A stretch of 39,732 bases of DNA, from positions 1 to 39,732 of the forward strand of contig DAIDHN010000036.1 in assembly GCA_027459665.1 (NCBI GenBank), written 5' to 3'. Positions within the stretch are counted from its first letter, which is position 1, and the number at the start of each line of letters is the position of its first letter. Under the pieces are notes generated by a model. It ran no database searches. It saw only the letters and a list, made by a program, of their open reading frames with translations, and was not told the DNA's origin. This stretch comes from Chthonomonadaceae bacterium. GTDB lineage: Bacteria > Armatimonadota > Chthonomonadetes > Chthonomonadales > Chthonomonadaceae. The translations under genes were made by a program, and so were the position numbers. Shown one piece after another: positions 1-9,288 of the stretch.

Positions 1-240
1 GCATTTGCTGCACCATGCGTATTTGTGAGATGGCGTCAGCGGGGGGGGGGGTGATGCCTGGGCGGTGCGCAGGAAGCAAAGGCAGAATGCTGCTGCAGGC
101 AGTCAGTTGATACGCAAGGCGCAAAACGCTCGCTGCATATCGAGGAAGTGCCTAATTGCGCATGGGTAAGCAATCACAAATGCCTGGCAGCTTTGCTGGT
201 TTGATACTCTGCCTAAGCAGCTGCCTTCGAAATGTATGCA
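1..240. other. Left flank without a recognisable gene
   Basis: No open frame here shows recognisable protein features. The one notable element is an uninterrupted run of eleven G at 41-51. The stretch adjoins the 3' end of a decayed IS1-family transposase and may include the end of that element, but I could not identify a terminal inverted repeat. Confidence 0.4.
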
Positions 241-783
241 CTATTCCAACAGCCTGAGTGCGCATCTGAGCGCCTCTGCACTGCGTGCCAAGCGAGCCAG
301 AGAGATTCTCAAGTCTGCATTGGTTCCCTCTACGCTCAATGTCTGGCTCTTGCCCGGGTACATCAATTCAGCATAGGCAGCGCATAGTGCGGTCAATGGC
401 GGCAGATGCGAAGAGATAGCGCCCATTTTTGATGGACGGCGTACAGCTCGTCTATCTCGATCACCTCTACGCTCTCAGGCAGGGCTGCTGCTTCACGAGC
501 AGCTTCCTCTGCACGCACTCTGTTGATAACGCTCTGGTTGTGCACTCCCGGCAGGCGGGCGGTTTTGCGAAAGGAAAGACCCGTCAGGTACAGCCTAAGA
601 GCTTGCTGGCGCAGGGAAGCAGGATGGCGAGGAGTGGGATCAAGAAGATAATAACGGTTACAGTCATGGCACTCGCAGCGCTGCCTGCCCTTGGGACTTT
701 TGCCGGCTTTGGTTTGACAATAAATACTCCCGCAAGAGGGGCACGAAGGAGTAGAAGAAGCTAGGTTTGCAATGTAGGAAATT
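241..783 (-). pseudogene. Decayed IS1-family transposase
   Basis: Read on the minus strand from about 783, one frame gives an InsA-like zinc ribbon (CPSCGS, then CECHDC), a helix-turn-helix region, and the start of the DDE domain (VIEIDELY) near 435-460. The frame then breaks. In the next frame the expected continuation GRYLFASAAIDRT follows and soon stops. A third piece ending at 241 gives GKSQTLSVEGTNADLR and LARLARSAEALRCALRLL, the IS1 C-terminal pattern. At least two frame changes and a deletion of the DDE core are therefore visible. No ATG precedes the zinc ribbon in frame. The order of parts matches a single IS1 transposase of about 230 residues, here non-functional. Terminal repeats were not identified. 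Confidence 0.82.
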
Positions 784-842
784 ACATCCGGTATACATAG
801 GCCCTGGCTTCCACGGGCAAGCAGTTTTTCATATTTTTGCAG

Positions 843-848
843 TATAAT
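843..848 (+). promoter_or_regulatory. Possible -10 box of the ABC importer operon
   Basis: A perfect TATAAT lies about 36 bases before the preferred start codon of the binding-protein gene. No convincing -35 box lies 16-18 bases upstream, so the call rests on the -10 box and its position. Confidence 0.35.
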
Positions 849-884
849 GTACTACCTTCGTGAAAGAGATACTTGGGGTTTTTC

Positions 885-2255
885 ATGTTTTCTAACAAAT
901 TTTTCATGCCTGTGGCTGTGCTTTTTCTGCTGGGAGTCATGGCGTATGGCGAGTATGTTGTGGTTCCGCACCACAAAGACCATCGCATACATGTGGTGTA
1001 CTGGGAAAAGTGGACCGGCTCAGAGGGTGATGCAATTAAAAAGGTAGTAGATTACTACAACACTCATCAGAACAAAATCAAAGTGGATTTGCTCACCATC
1101 AGCAGCATTCAGAACAAAACTCTGCTGGCGGTTGCCGGGGGAGACCCACCGGATGTAGCCGGCCTGTATGGTCCTAACGTAACCCAGTATGCCGATGACA
1201 ACGCGGTGATTCCCCTCGACCCTTACCTCAAAAAATACCACATCACCCGCAGCGACTACATTCCGGCTTACTACGATGTTGGCACTGTAAACGGTCATCA
1301 GTACTCGCTTCCCAGCACTCCTGCCTCTACTGCGCTGTTTTACAACCGCGCCCTGTTCAAGGCAGCAGGGATGGACCCGGACAAGCCTCTTCATTGGCAC
1401 AATGGCCACTATACCCTGGAAGAGATGGACAAGGATGCAGCTCGCATTGCCAAGCTGGATAGAAACGGCCATCTGAAAATTGCAGGCTTTCTGCCTTCTG
1501 AACCGGGCTGGTGGGAATGGGGCTGGGGGTACTTTTTCGGCGGGCAGCTTTGGGACGGCGTGAACCGCATCACTGCTACAGACCCGGGCAACGTAGCCGC
1601 CTATCGCTGGATACAGTCTTTCTCCAAAAAATACGGTACAACCAATCTCTCCTCATTTCAGAGCGGCCTGGGGCAGTTTTCTTCCTCACAAAACGGCTTT
1701 ATGTCTGGCAAGGTGGCTATGGAGATTCAGGGGGTGTGGTTTTATCATTACATCAGCCTGTATGCCCCTCAAATGATCAAGCAGCATGAATGGGGAGTAG
1801 CTCCATTTCCATATCCTGCGGCCCGGCCCGATCTTGCCGGAACAACCTTCATCGATGAAGACGTGCTTACCATTCCGCGCGGAGCCAGGCACCCCAATGC
1901 TGCTTTTCAGTTTATCCGATTCATGGAATCGCCTGTCGGCATGGATATGCTGTGCAGCCTGCAATGGAAAATGTCGCCGCTCATACATAATGTGCCAGGG
2001 TTTTACCGCAGCAACCACAACCCTACCGCCCGTTTCTTTGCAGAGCAGGCCATGGGGAAAAACACGGTTGCGCCACCCAAACTGGGCATTTGGCCGCAGT
2101 ACACCGAAGCGCTTAGCAACGCGTACGATACCGTGAGCCTGATGAAAGGAACCCCTCTGCAGGCAATGCAGGCAGTGCAGACCGAAATGCAGCCCAAACT
2201 GGATGAATATCTGAAGGATGAAAAACTCATCCACAGGGCGGAGAAACACAACTGA
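885..2255 (+). CDS. Sugar ABC transporter substrate-binding protein
   Basis: Extracellular solute-binding protein of the MalE/UgpB type (family 1), about 456 residues. The N-terminus is a short charged stretch and a hydrophobic segment (FFMPVAVLFLLGVMAYG) acting as signal peptide or membrane anchor; there is no lipobox. The mature part begins with the usual strand HRIHVVYWEKWTG and contains the family's TLLAVAGGDPPDV and LPSTPASTALFYNRALF segments. It should deliver a sugar or oligosaccharide to the two downstream permeases; the substrate cannot be read from sequence. An in-frame TTG at 873 is an alternative start; ATG 885 is preferred because it leads straight into the signal segment. The stop overlaps the next start by one base, so the genes are co-transcribed and probably translationally coupled. 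Confidence 0.93.
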   Translation: MFSNKFFMPVAVLFLLGVMAYGEYVVVPHHKDHRIHVVYWEKWTGSEGDAIKKVVDYYNTHQNKIKVDLLTISSIQNKTLLAVAGGDPPDVAGLYGPNVTQYADDNAVIPLDPYLKKYHITRSDYIPAYYDVGTVNGHQYSLPSTPASTALFYNRALFKAAGMDPDKPLHWHNGHYTLEEMDKDAARIAKLDRNGHLKIAGFLPSEPGWWEWGWGYFFGGQLWDGVNRITATDPGNVAAYRWIQSFSKKYGTTNLSSFQSGLGQFSSSQNGFMSGKVAMEIQGVWFYHYISLYAPQMIKQHEWGVAPFPYPAARPDLAGTTFIDEDVLTIPRGARHPNAAFQFIRFMESPVGMDMLCSLQWKMSPLIHNVPGFYRSNHNPTARFFAEQAMGKNTVAPPKLGIWPQYTEALSNAYDTVSLMKGTPLQAMQAVQTEMQPKLDEYLKDEKLIHRAEKHN

Positions 2256-3142
2256 TGAAAAAAAGAAGAGAAACCATTACCGCCCTGCTGTTTGCTTCGC
2301 CCTGGCTGCTTGGCTTTAGTATATTTCTGGTGTATCCGCTGGTTGCTTCTATTTACTTCAGCTTTTGCAACTACTCTGTGCTGCGCCCGGCGGTTTTTAC
2401 CGGCATGCAGAACTACACCGACCTGATGCATGACAAAATATTCTGGCTGGCGCTAAACAATACACTGCTCTACACGGTGCTGGCGCTGCCCCTGGGGCTG
2501 ATAGTTTCTCTGGGGCTGGCAATGCTGCTGAACTCCAAAGTAAAGGGGATGGCGTTGTACCGCACCATCTTCTTCGTGCCCTCGCTGGTGCCGCTGGTTG
2601 CTCTGGCCGTGCTGATGCAGTTTATCTTCAACGGGCAGTACGGCATTATCAACTCCATTCTGCGCTACATTCCCATTCACTCGCAAAGCTGGCCGCCCAA
2701 CTGGCTGGGCGATCCGGCGTTCTCCAAAATAGTGCTGGTGCTTATCTCTGTGTGGGGCGCCGGAAATGCCATGGTGATTTACCTTGCTGGCCTGCAGGAT
2801 GTACCCCAGCAGCTGTATGAGGCCGCAGACCTGGACGGGGCAGGGTGGTGGGCGAAAACCATACACGTTACGCTGCCTACCATTTCTCCTGTTATTCTGT
2901 TCAATCTGATTATGGGCATTATAGGCACTCTGCAGGTATTTACAGTGCCCTATGTAATTTCTCCCTCAGGCTCTCCCATGCGTTCCATCTATTTTTACGC
3001 CATGTACCTCTACGACAATGCGTTTACTTTTCACAATATGGGCTACGCCTGTGCGATGGGATGGATACTCTTTCTGATTATTTTAGCTCTTACCCTCCTG
3101 GCGCTGCGCCTTTCGGAGCGGCACGTACACTACGGAAACTGA
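2255..3142 (+). CDS. Sugar ABC transporter permease (MalF/UgpA type)
   Basis: Inner-membrane permease of the carbohydrate ABC importer, 295 residues. It begins with a charged tail (MKKRRETI) and a first membrane helix (LLFASPWLLGFSIFLVYPL), the usual start of single-domain MalF/UgpA-like proteins. About six membrane segments are visible. The ATPase-docking EAA loop is present as YEAADLDGAGWWAKTIHVTLP near residue 190. The ATG overlaps the stop of the binding-protein gene (TGATG). No ATPase gene accompanies the cluster, so it probably uses a shared MsmX/UgpC-type ATPase encoded elsewhere (inference from how such systems are usually arranged). Confidence 0.94.
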   Translation: MKKRRETITALLFASPWLLGFSIFLVYPLVASIYFSFCNYSVLRPAVFTGMQNYTDLMHDKIFWLALNNTLLYTVLALPLGLIVSLGLAMLLNSKVKGMALYRTIFFVPSLVPLVALAVLMQFIFNGQYGIINSILRYIPIHSQSWPPNWLGDPAFSKIVLVLISVWGAGNAMVIYLAGLQDVPQQLYEAADLDGAGWWAKTIHVTLPTISPVILFNLIMGIIGTLQVFTVPYVISPSGSPMRSIYFYAMYLYDNAFTFHNMGYACAMGWILFLIILALTLLALRLSERHVHYGN

Positions 3143-3148
3143 ATATCA

Positions 3149-4039
3149 ATGACTGCCATACAAGCCAATAAACCTAAAAAACAGCGCTCGCTATCGGGCC
3201 CGCGCTACCCGCTGCTTACACATCTGGTGCTGATTGCAGTGTCTGTGGTTATGATTTTCCCGCTGTTTTGGCTGGTAACCACTTCACTCAAAACCAACCC
3301 GCAGGCCATGAGGGTGCCGCCCGTATGGATTCCGCATCCCATTTTGTGGCGTAATTTTTACGACGCATTTACCTACCAGAGCAAATCGCTGGGCTATATC
3401 CCTTTTCTGGTGTATGGCCGCAATACCCTGATTATCTCTATATTGGTGGTGAGCGGAACCGTTGTGAGCAACAGTCTGGTTGCCTATGCGTTTGCACGCC
3501 TGAAATGGCCGGGCCGCGACCTGCTCTTTATGATTACGCTGGCCACCATGATGGTGCCCTTTCCTGTGCTGATGGTGCCTACCTTCATTCTGTTTCAGCG
3601 TCTGCACTGGATAGGCACCTTTCGCCCGCTCTGGGTGCCTGCATGGTTTGGAGGAGCGTTCAATATATTTCTGCTGCGCCAGTTCTTTATGACCATTCCG
3701 CAGGAACTTACAGAAGCAGCACGCATAGACGGCTGCTCTGAGTGGACAATTTACCGCGACATCGTACTGCCCCTGGCGCGCCCCGCCCTGGCCGTAGTGG
3801 CGCTGTTTACGTTTATGGGGGTATGGAACGACTTTCTTGGCCCGCTGATCTACCTTACCAACCAAAACACGTTTACCCTCAGCCTGGGTTTGCAGTCTTA
3901 CTCAAGTCAAAACGGAGGCACCGAATTTGGCTTGCTTATGGCCGCTTCTACCATGGTGATTGCTCCCATTATTATTCTCTTCTTCTTCACCCAGAAGCTG
4001 TTTATACAAGGCATTGCGGTTACCGGCCTGAAGGGCTGA
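3149..4039 (+). CDS. Sugar ABC transporter permease (MalG/UgpE type)
   Basis: Second permease of the importer, 296 residues. A basic N-terminus (NKPKKQRSLSG) precedes the first helix around residues 25-45. The periplasmic LKTNPQAM segment and the EAA loop (TEAARIDGCSEWTIYRDIVLP, about residues 190-210) are characteristic of the MalG/UgpE family, as is the C-terminal LFIQGIAVTGLKG ending. It starts six bases after the first permease ends, making a three-gene operon that closes at a hairpin at 4058-4090. Confidence 0.94.
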   Translation: MTAIQANKPKKQRSLSGPRYPLLTHLVLIAVSVVMIFPLFWLVTTSLKTNPQAMRVPPVWIPHPILWRNFYDAFTYQSKSLGYIPFLVYGRNTLIISILVVSGTVVSNSLVAYAFARLKWPGRDLLFMITLATMMVPFPVLMVPTFILFQRLHWIGTFRPLWVPAWFGGAFNIFLLRQFFMTIPQELTEAARIDGCSEWTIYRDIVLPLARPALAVVALFTFMGVWNDFLGPLIYLTNQNTFTLSLGLQSYSSQNGGTEFGLLMAASTMVIAPIIILFFFTQKLFIQGIAVTGLKG

Positions 4040-4057
4040 TTTACCGGCAACAGGTAC

Positions 4058-4090
4058 GCGCCGGTCTGCAAGGCTTTTGCAGACTGGCGC
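4058..4090 (+). terminator. Terminator-like hairpin after the ABC importer
   Basis: The arms 4058-4071 and 4077-4090 pair over 14 positions (one G-U) around a five-base loop. Only a short T run (GCTTTG) follows, so termination may be incomplete. It lies 18 bases after the permease stop and before ispG. Confidence 0.6.
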
Positions 4091-4201
4091 GCTTTGCATT
4101 CGTGCGCTGTAAGGCAGGCGCAGCGTGCTTTGAAAAAGCGATGCCTGCCGTGTGTCATAATGAATAAGTGTTATTTTTGAGCAGGAGGATTTGGAGAACA
4201 G

Positions 4202-5467
4202 ATGAACCTTCCTTCCGTTTCCTATGCGCGCCGTGCAACGAGGGCGGTGCGTGTAGGCAGTATTACGATAGGCGGCGGGCACCCCATTGTGGTGCAGTCT
4301 ATGATTACAGAAGAAACCCACAATGTAAATGCTGCAGTAGATCAGATTATAGCCATGCACCAAGCCGGTGCAGAAATTGTTCGCGTTACCACTCCTAACC
4401 TTGCAGAAGCAAAGTGCCTGTCGGAAATCAAGGCGCTGCTTCGCTCGCGCTATCAGGAAGTGCCTCTGGTGGCCGATGTGCATCACCAGGGCAGCGATAT
4501 AGCGGTAGAGGTGGCGCGCTATGTAGACAAGGTGCGCATCAACCCCGGGCTTTTTGTGTTTCGCAAAAGGGTAGAACGCTCTATAGACTACTCTGCACAG
4601 GAAGTGGAGGAAGAGCAGGCCGCTATTGAAAAAGAGCTTCTGCCGGTGATTAAAGCCTGCAGGCAGCGCGATATTGCCATGCGCATTGGCGTGAACCACG
4701 GCTCGCTGGCAGAGCGGCTCACCGTGATGTATGGTGACACGCCCGAAGGCATGGTAGAATCGGCCCTGGAATACATTCGCATATGCGAACGGCACGACTA
4801 TCGCAACCTGGTTATATCGCTCAAGGCTTCGCGTGTAAACGTTATGCTGCAGGCAAACCGCCTGATGGCGCAGCGAATGGCAGAAGAAAACATGGACTAT
4901 CCGCTGCACCTGGGCGTTACCGAAGCGGGCGACGGTATGTATGCACGCATCAAATCCACCACCGGTATCGGCACGCTGCTCGCCGAAGGAATTGGAGACA
5001 CTATTCGCGTATCGCTGGCAGAAGACCCTGTGAACGAACTACCGGTGTGCTACGATATTTTGCAGGCGCTGGGTTTGCGCCGAACAAAGGTGGAATACAT
5101 TGCCTGCCCCTCCTGCGGGCGTACCAAATTCGATTTGCCTACTGTGTTTCACTGGGTAAAAGAAGCAACCGCCCACCTGACAGGTCTGGATATAGCCGTA
5201 ATGGGCTGCATTGTAAACGGCCCCGGTGAAATGGGAGATGCCGATTACGGGTATGTGGGCAAGGCAGGAGGCAAAATATCGCTGTACCGCGGGCGTGAGG
5301 AAGTGAAAACAGGCATACCGCAGGAACAAAGCGTGGAAGAGCTGATTGCGCTGATCAAGGCAGATGGAAAATGGCATGACCCTTCTGAAGGATGGACCCC
5401 TCCGCCCCCTCCGCGTGAACTTTCCAGCCGCATTCAGCGCGAAAATACCATAGCGCTCAATTCTTGA
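4202..5467 (+). CDS. ispG: 4-hydroxy-3-methylbut-2-enyl diphosphate synthase (IspG)
   Basis: IspG/GcpE, the [4Fe-4S] enzyme converting 2-C-methyl-D-erythritol 2,4-cyclodiphosphate to HMBPP in the non-mevalonate isoprenoid pathway. The 421-residue length fits the short bacterial form. The N-terminal TIM-barrel part opens with the family signature [19 protein letters not shown]. The cluster ligands are visible: Cys302 and Cys305 in [11 protein letters not shown] and Cys336 in GCIVNGPGE, with the conserved Glu343 seven residues later. A good ribosome site (AGGAGG, then GGAG) precedes the ATG. The stop overlaps the next gene's TTG. The C-terminal tail past about residue 390 is Pro-rich and not conserved. 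Confidence 0.97.
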   Translation: MNLPSVSYARRATRAVRVGSITIGGGHPIVVQSMITEETHNVNAAVDQIIAMHQAGAEIVRVTTPNLAEAKCLSEIKALLRSRYQEVPLVADVHHQGSDIAVEVARYVDKVRINPGLFVFRKRVERSIDYSAQEVEEEQAAIEKELLPVIKACRQRDIAMRIGVNHGSLAERLTVMYGDTPEGMVESALEYIRICERHDYRNLVISLKASRVNVMLQANRLMAQRMAEENMDYPLHLGVTEAGDGMYARIKSTTGIGTLLAEGIGDTIRVSLAEDPVNELPVCYDILQALGLRRTKVEYIACPSCGRTKFDLPTVFHWVKEATAHLTGLDIAVMGCIVNGPGEMGDADYGYVGKAGGKISLYRGREEVKTGIPQEQSVEELIALIKADGKWHDPSEGWTPPPPPRELSSRIQRENTIALNS

Positions 5468-5799
5468 TAATAACCGTGGAAAAACCTGATAGGTATGTGC
5501 TGCCGGAAACGCGCGCGCTGGCGGCGCTGGGCTGCACCGATTTGCTGGCTACTGTGTACCTGCTGGCCACGCACAGGGCTGCCGAAGCCAATCCGCTGGC
5601 GGCAGCTGCCCTCAGCGCGGGCGGCATATGGGGGTTTGCGGCGTTCAAGTTTCTGCTGCTTGCTGTGCCGCTTGGGCTGGCAGAGTGGCTGCGCAGCAGG
5701 CGCCCCCTTGTGGCGCGCAATCTGCTCAGAGTGGTGTTGATTGCCTACCTGGCGCTTCTGGCGCGCGCCTATCTGCCTCTGCTTGTCTCTTTCAAGTAA
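5464..5799 (+). CDS. Small membrane protein, DUF5658-like
   Basis: A 111-residue protein with about three membrane segments. The pattern [10 protein letters not shown] followed by AEANPL near residues 22-45 resembles the DUF5658 family of small membrane proteins of unknown function. It is read from a TTG whose last two bases form the start of the ispG stop (overlap TTGA), suggesting translational coupling; a GTG at 5476 is the alternative. Neither has a clear ribosome site of its own. Function unknown; a terminator hairpin follows. Confidence 0.7.
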   Translation: MIITVEKPDRYVLPETRALAALGCTDLLATVYLLATHRAAEANPLAAAALSAGGIWGFAAFKFLLLAVPLGLAEWLRSRRPLVARNLLRVVLIAYLALLARAYLPLLVSFK

Positions 5800-5814
5800 A
5801 GCCGATCACATGCT

Positions 5815-5845
5815 GCAGCAGTCTGCCCTGAGCCAGGGCAGACTG
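5815..5845 (+). terminator. Terminator of the ispG operon
   Basis: Perfect 14-bp arms (5815-5828 and 5832-5845) with a three-base loop are followed by CTGTTTTAG on the plus strand. The hairpin sits between the plus-strand operon and the convergent exporter gene, whose stop is at 5853, and could act on both. Confidence 0.8.
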
Positions 5846-5852
5846 CTCTGTT

Positions 5853-7451
5853 TTAGTGCATCTCTGCTGCCTGGGCTTTTGCAGAGCGCTGCGATCGCAG
5901 GTTGAAAACCACAGGCGAGGCGATGAGGGCCACTACTCCAATAAGTAAAAAGCCATCGTTGTACGCCATGGTGGATGCCTGTTTCAACACACTGCCTTCC
6001 AGCAGACCAAGCCCTGCCGACTTTGCTGCCTGCAAGCTGTAGCCATGCGCCATAAGAAAGCTTTGCACGCTCTGCATGCGCTGCTGAAAGGCGGGGTTTT
6101 CGGGGGAAAGATAGGTGTTGAGCACCCCGCGGTGAAAGCGGCGCATGTTGTCGAGGTACGTGGAAAGCACTGCAATGCCAAAAGACCCCCCCAGCTGCCT
6201 GCAGAGATTGAGCATACTGGCGCCCTGGGCAATTTCCACGCCCTTGAGAGAATTGAAGGCAGCTACGTTGATGGGGGTAAAAAGCATTCCCAGCCCTGCC
6301 CCGCGCACAATGAGAGCGAGCTGGGTGGCTTGCTGGCCGCTGCTGCTGGTAAGATGCCCCAGGTCCCACATGGAAAGAATAAAGAGGCCCAGGCCGCTTA
6401 AAATAAGGATGCGCGGGCTTACCAGAGCTACTTTGCCGTTGAGAAGCCTGCCACATATCAGGGCGCTGATGCCGGTAGCTATTCCGCCGGGCATGAGGGC
6501 CAGCCCCGTATCGGTGGCAGTGAAACCGAGAATAGACTGCGCAAAGAGTGGAAAGATAAATATTCCCCCGTACAGCCCAAACCCCAGAGTAATAAAGAGA
6601 AGGAGCGCGGCGCGCAGGTCCTGATTTTTTACTACCCTGAAGTTGACTACCGGGTACTTGTTGGCAGGCCATAGTTCCCAGATAACCAGCGCTGCCAGTG
6701 CGGTTACAGAGATGATGGCGAGGCGGGTGATGAGCGGGTCTTGAAACCAGTAGTTTCGGTTGCCTTCTTCCAGCACATACTGCAGGCTTCCCAGCCCCAC
6801 TGCCAGCAGCCCTATTCCGGGCCAGTCTACACCTACTACGGGCATGCGGTACTTGGCATCGCTCAGAAACAGATACACAATGGCCATTGCAAAAAGACCT
6901 ATGGGAATATTCACAAAAAATATCCAGGGCCAGTTGAAATTGTCGGTAATGTATCCGCCCAGGGTAGGCCCTACTGTAGGCGCTACAATTACCCCCATGA
7001 TGTAGATGCTTTGCACCATTCCCTGCTGCTCGCGCGGAAATATCTCGCGCAGAGTGGCCTGCACGGTAGAGATGAGCGCCGCGCCTCCTGCTCCCTGTAT
7101 GATGCGCCAGAACACAAGCTCTGCCAGGCTGCGTGAAGTGCCGCACAGAAAAGAGGCAACAAGAAAAATCGTGATGGAAATAAGCAGGTAGCGCTTGCGC
7201 CCGAAGCGGGAAGCGAGCCAGGCAGTCATGGGGAGCACGATTACATTGGAGAGTATGTAACCTGTGGCCACCCAGCCAATTTCATCGGGGGTTGCGCCCA
7301 GGTTGCCCGCCATTTGTGGAAGCGATACGTTTACAATGGTGGTATCCAGCACTTCCAGAATTGCAGTAGTAATCAGACCGACCAGTAAAATCCAGCGGTA
7401 AGGGTTTAATTCTTCTGTGTCTATGTTTTGTATAGATTGTGCAGCGGCCAT
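5853..7451 (-). CDS. MFS drug exporter, DHA2 (EmrB/QacA) family
   Basis: Proton-driven multidrug exporter of 532 residues with about 14 membrane segments. Family features: the first helix carries LEVLDTTIVNVSLPQMAGNL, the loop between helices 2 and 3 reads ASRFGRKRYLL (motif A), and GVIVAPTVGPTLGGYITDNF is antiporter motif C. The sequence FFVNIPIGL after it is near-universal in DHA2 proteins. A ribosome site (AGGAG, 11 bases upstream) supports the ATG at 7451. The gene stands alone, divergent from the diguanylate cyclase. No EmrA-type membrane-fusion partner is adjacent, so it may work alone or with a partner elsewhere. Substrate unknown. Confidence 0.93.
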   Translation of the reverse strand: MAAAQSIQNIDTEELNPYRWILLVGLITTAILEVLDTTIVNVSLPQMAGNLGATPDEIGWVATGYILSNVIVLPMTAWLASRFGRKRYLLISITIFLVASFLCGTSRSLAELVFWRIIQGAGGAALISTVQATLREIFPREQQGMVQSIYIMGVIVAPTVGPTLGGYITDNFNWPWIFFVNIPIGLFAMAIVYLFLSDAKYRMPVVGVDWPGIGLLAVGLGSLQYVLEEGNRNYWFQDPLITRLAIISVTALAALVIWELWPANKYPVVNFRVVKNQDLRAALLLFITLGFGLYGGIFIFPLFAQSILGFTATDTGLALMPGGIATGISALICGRLLNGKVALVSPRILILSGLGLFILSMWDLGHLTSSSGQQATQLALIVRGAGLGMLFTPINVAAFNSLKGVEIAQGASMLNLCRQLGGSFGIAVLSTYLDNMRRFHRGVLNTYLSPENPAFQQRMQSVQSFLMAHGYSLQAAKSAGLGLLEGSVLKQASTMAYNDGFLLIGVVALIASPVVFNLRSQRSAKAQAAEMH

Positions 7452-7604
7452 AAAGTAGCTGTTCTCCTGCTCTAAATTAAGAGAGTGGTTTATTATTTGA
7501 ATATGTGTATATTACGCCTCATAAAGAACCCCTGTTCCATATTAGCCGTGCCTTTGATTGTGGAATAAGTAAACAGCACCAGTACAAACTACATGGAGTG
7601 GAGA

Positions 7605-7976
7605 ATGCGTCTGCTGTGCCATGAAATGAAAGTGCTTGTATTTCTGCTGGTAGTTTTTAGTTGCAGCGGATACGCTTTTTGGCAGCCGGATGCCACTTCT
7701 ATCGGCAGAAGACACTCTTTGACTGCAAAGAACCTGAATGAAAACAGCTCTGTTTTGAGCGCGAAAAAGCAGAAGCACAGGGGCAAACAAAACAGCGTGT
7801 TTGTGTACAACGCCTTGAGCGGCCCCTGCAGGCATGGAGGCATGCATGAAAGTACTTATAGTAGAAAACGGCGGAATATGCGCAGAATGGGCAGGAGAAC
7901 TGCTGGAGGAGATGGGGCACTCATTTCTTGTAGTCGAGAACGGCCGGGAAGCATGGAACTGGCTGCAAAAAAATGA
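7605..7976 (+). CDS. Doubtful small secreted protein in the 7452-7845 intergenic region
   Basis: The 394 bases between the exporter and the cyclase contain one open frame with a GGAG ribosome site six bases before ATG 7605. It begins with a hydrophobic stretch resembling a signal peptide (MKVLVFLLVVFSCSGYAFW, read from the eighth residue). The middle is basic and low in recognisable features, and the last 131 bases run out of frame over the start of the cyclase gene. It may be a decayed secreted protein whose original stop was lost. I see no other gene in this intergenic stretch. Confidence 0.25.
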   Translation: MRLLCHEMKVLVFLLVVFSCSGYAFWQPDATSIGRRHSLTAKNLNENSSVLSAKKQKHRGKQNSVFVYNALSGPCRHGGMHESTYSRKRRNMRRMGRRTAGGDGALISCSRERPGSMELAAKK

Positions 7977-9252
7977 AGCCGACTGTATGATAACCGACTG
8001 GATGCTGCCAGATACCGATGGACTGGAACTGTGCAGCAAGGTGCGCAGCAGGCAGGAGAACACTTATATGTACTGCCTGCTGATGTCTGCCAAAACAGGC
8101 AGGGGCGAGATGCTGGCAGCATTGAAAGCCGGGGCGGATGATTTTATTGGCAAACCGCTGGATGCAGCAGAATTTACAGCCCGCATGCGTTGTGCCTCAC
8201 GCATTGTAGAGCAGAAATATGCCCTAATGGAAAAACCCGGCATGCTGGCAGGCACGCTTGCCATGCTTCAGCAGGAGCATGGGCGGGTAGTAAGCGTACT
8301 GGAGCGTCTGCCCATAGCCTGTGTTTGCTGCGATCGTGAAGGAATTGTGCAGGAATGGAACAGGGCGGCCTCCCGTCTTTTCGGCTACCCCCCGCATATA
8401 GTTTTGCAAAAACCAGTCAGCGCTACCCTGTACAGGCACTGGACGCAAGAGCGTGTAGAGGCGCGTATGCAGCAGGTATTGAATGGTTGTTCGTCAGAAG
8501 GAGTAGAGTGGGAGTATCCGCATCCGCTGGGGAGAATGCTCTCGCTGGTATGCAGTGAGATTCCGCTGCTTGGCCCCAGCGGCGAGATTACCGGGTACTT
8601 GCATGCCAGTGTAGACATTACCGAGCGCAAGCAGCTGGAAATCAGGCTGGAAGAACAGCTGCGAATCTCTAAAAACCTGAATTCGGTTTTGGAAGTACAG
8701 CGCAAGAGCCTGATAGAAGCCAATGCCCAGCTGGAAAAAATGTCGCTTCAAGACAGCCAGACGGGTTTGATGAACCGCCGCAGTTTTCTCTATGACCTTG
8801 AGCGCCACTGTGCCCGTGCAATGCGTCACAACAGCGTTTTCAGCATACTGTTGCTGGATGTGCGCCAGATGCGCATCTACAATGAACGCCATGGCTATCT
8901 TGCAGGCGACGAGGCGCTGCTGCGCATTACTGCGGTGCTGCGGGATGCCCTGCGCAGCCAGGACAGCATAGCGCGTTTTGGCGGCGATGAGTTTGCAGCT
9001 TTGCTGCCCGATACCGGTATAGAGGGAGCGCTGGAAACGGCAAGGCGCATCTGCCAAAAAGTGGAAGAACTTCCCACCTCTGAAAGCGCACTCAAACTGA
9101 GCGCGGGGTGCGCTCAGTGGCAGAATGAGCAGGATACTGCAAACAGAGTGCTTGAGAGAGCCGAGGAAGCCATGCGGCAGGCTGGCAGTCACCCTCACGC
9201 GAGAACAGCTGCTCATGGGCTGCCGCAGAATAAGGATACGCAGGCAGCATAA
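7846..9252 (+). CDS. REC-PAS-GGDEF diguanylate cyclase
   Basis: Response-regulator diguanylate cyclase, 468 residues, making c-di-GMP from two GTP. Residues 1-118 are a receiver domain with phospho-acceptor Asp in MITDWMLPDTDG, Ser in LLMSA and Lys in GKPLD; the usual acidic pair after strand 1 is Glu-Asn. A PAS domain follows at about 150-260 (VLERLPIACVCCDREGIVQ to GYLHASVDITERK), then a helical linker. The GGDEF domain (about 305-455) keeps FGGDEF, and an RxxD inhibitory site (RSQD) lies five residues before it. The substrate motif usually like DxDxFKxxND reads DVRQMRIYNE, lacking the Lys. ATG 7846 is preferred to 7834 because GGAGG lies five bases before it. Confidence 0.92.
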   Translation: MKVLIVENGGICAEWAGELLEEMGHSFLVVENGREAWNWLQKNEADCMITDWMLPDTDGLELCSKVRSRQENTYMYCLLMSAKTGRGEMLAALKAGADDFIGKPLDAAEFTARMRCASRIVEQKYALMEKPGMLAGTLAMLQQEHGRVVSVLERLPIACVCCDREGIVQEWNRAASRLFGYPPHIVLQKPVSATLYRHWTQERVEARMQQVLNGCSSEGVEWEYPHPLGRMLSLVCSEIPLLGPSGEITGYLHASVDITERKQLEIRLEEQLRISKNLNSVLEVQRKSLIEANAQLEKMSLQDSQTGLMNRRSFLYDLERHCARAMRHNSVFSILLLDVRQMRIYNERHGYLAGDEALLRITAVLRDALRSQDSIARFGGDEFAALLPDTGIEGALETARRICQKVEELPTSESALKLSAGCAQWQNEQDTANRVLERAEEAMRQAGSHPHARTAAHGLPQNKDTQAA

Positions 9253-9288
9253 CAGCGCTGCCTTATCGAGAAAGGCATAAGTGCGGTT

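Noticed and set aside
5806-7146. Minus-strand open frame of 446 codons inside the exporter gene
   Set aside because: It is another frame of the same strand as the MFS exporter, has scattered His/Cys/Arg composition without domains, and the exporter's motifs fit the other frame.
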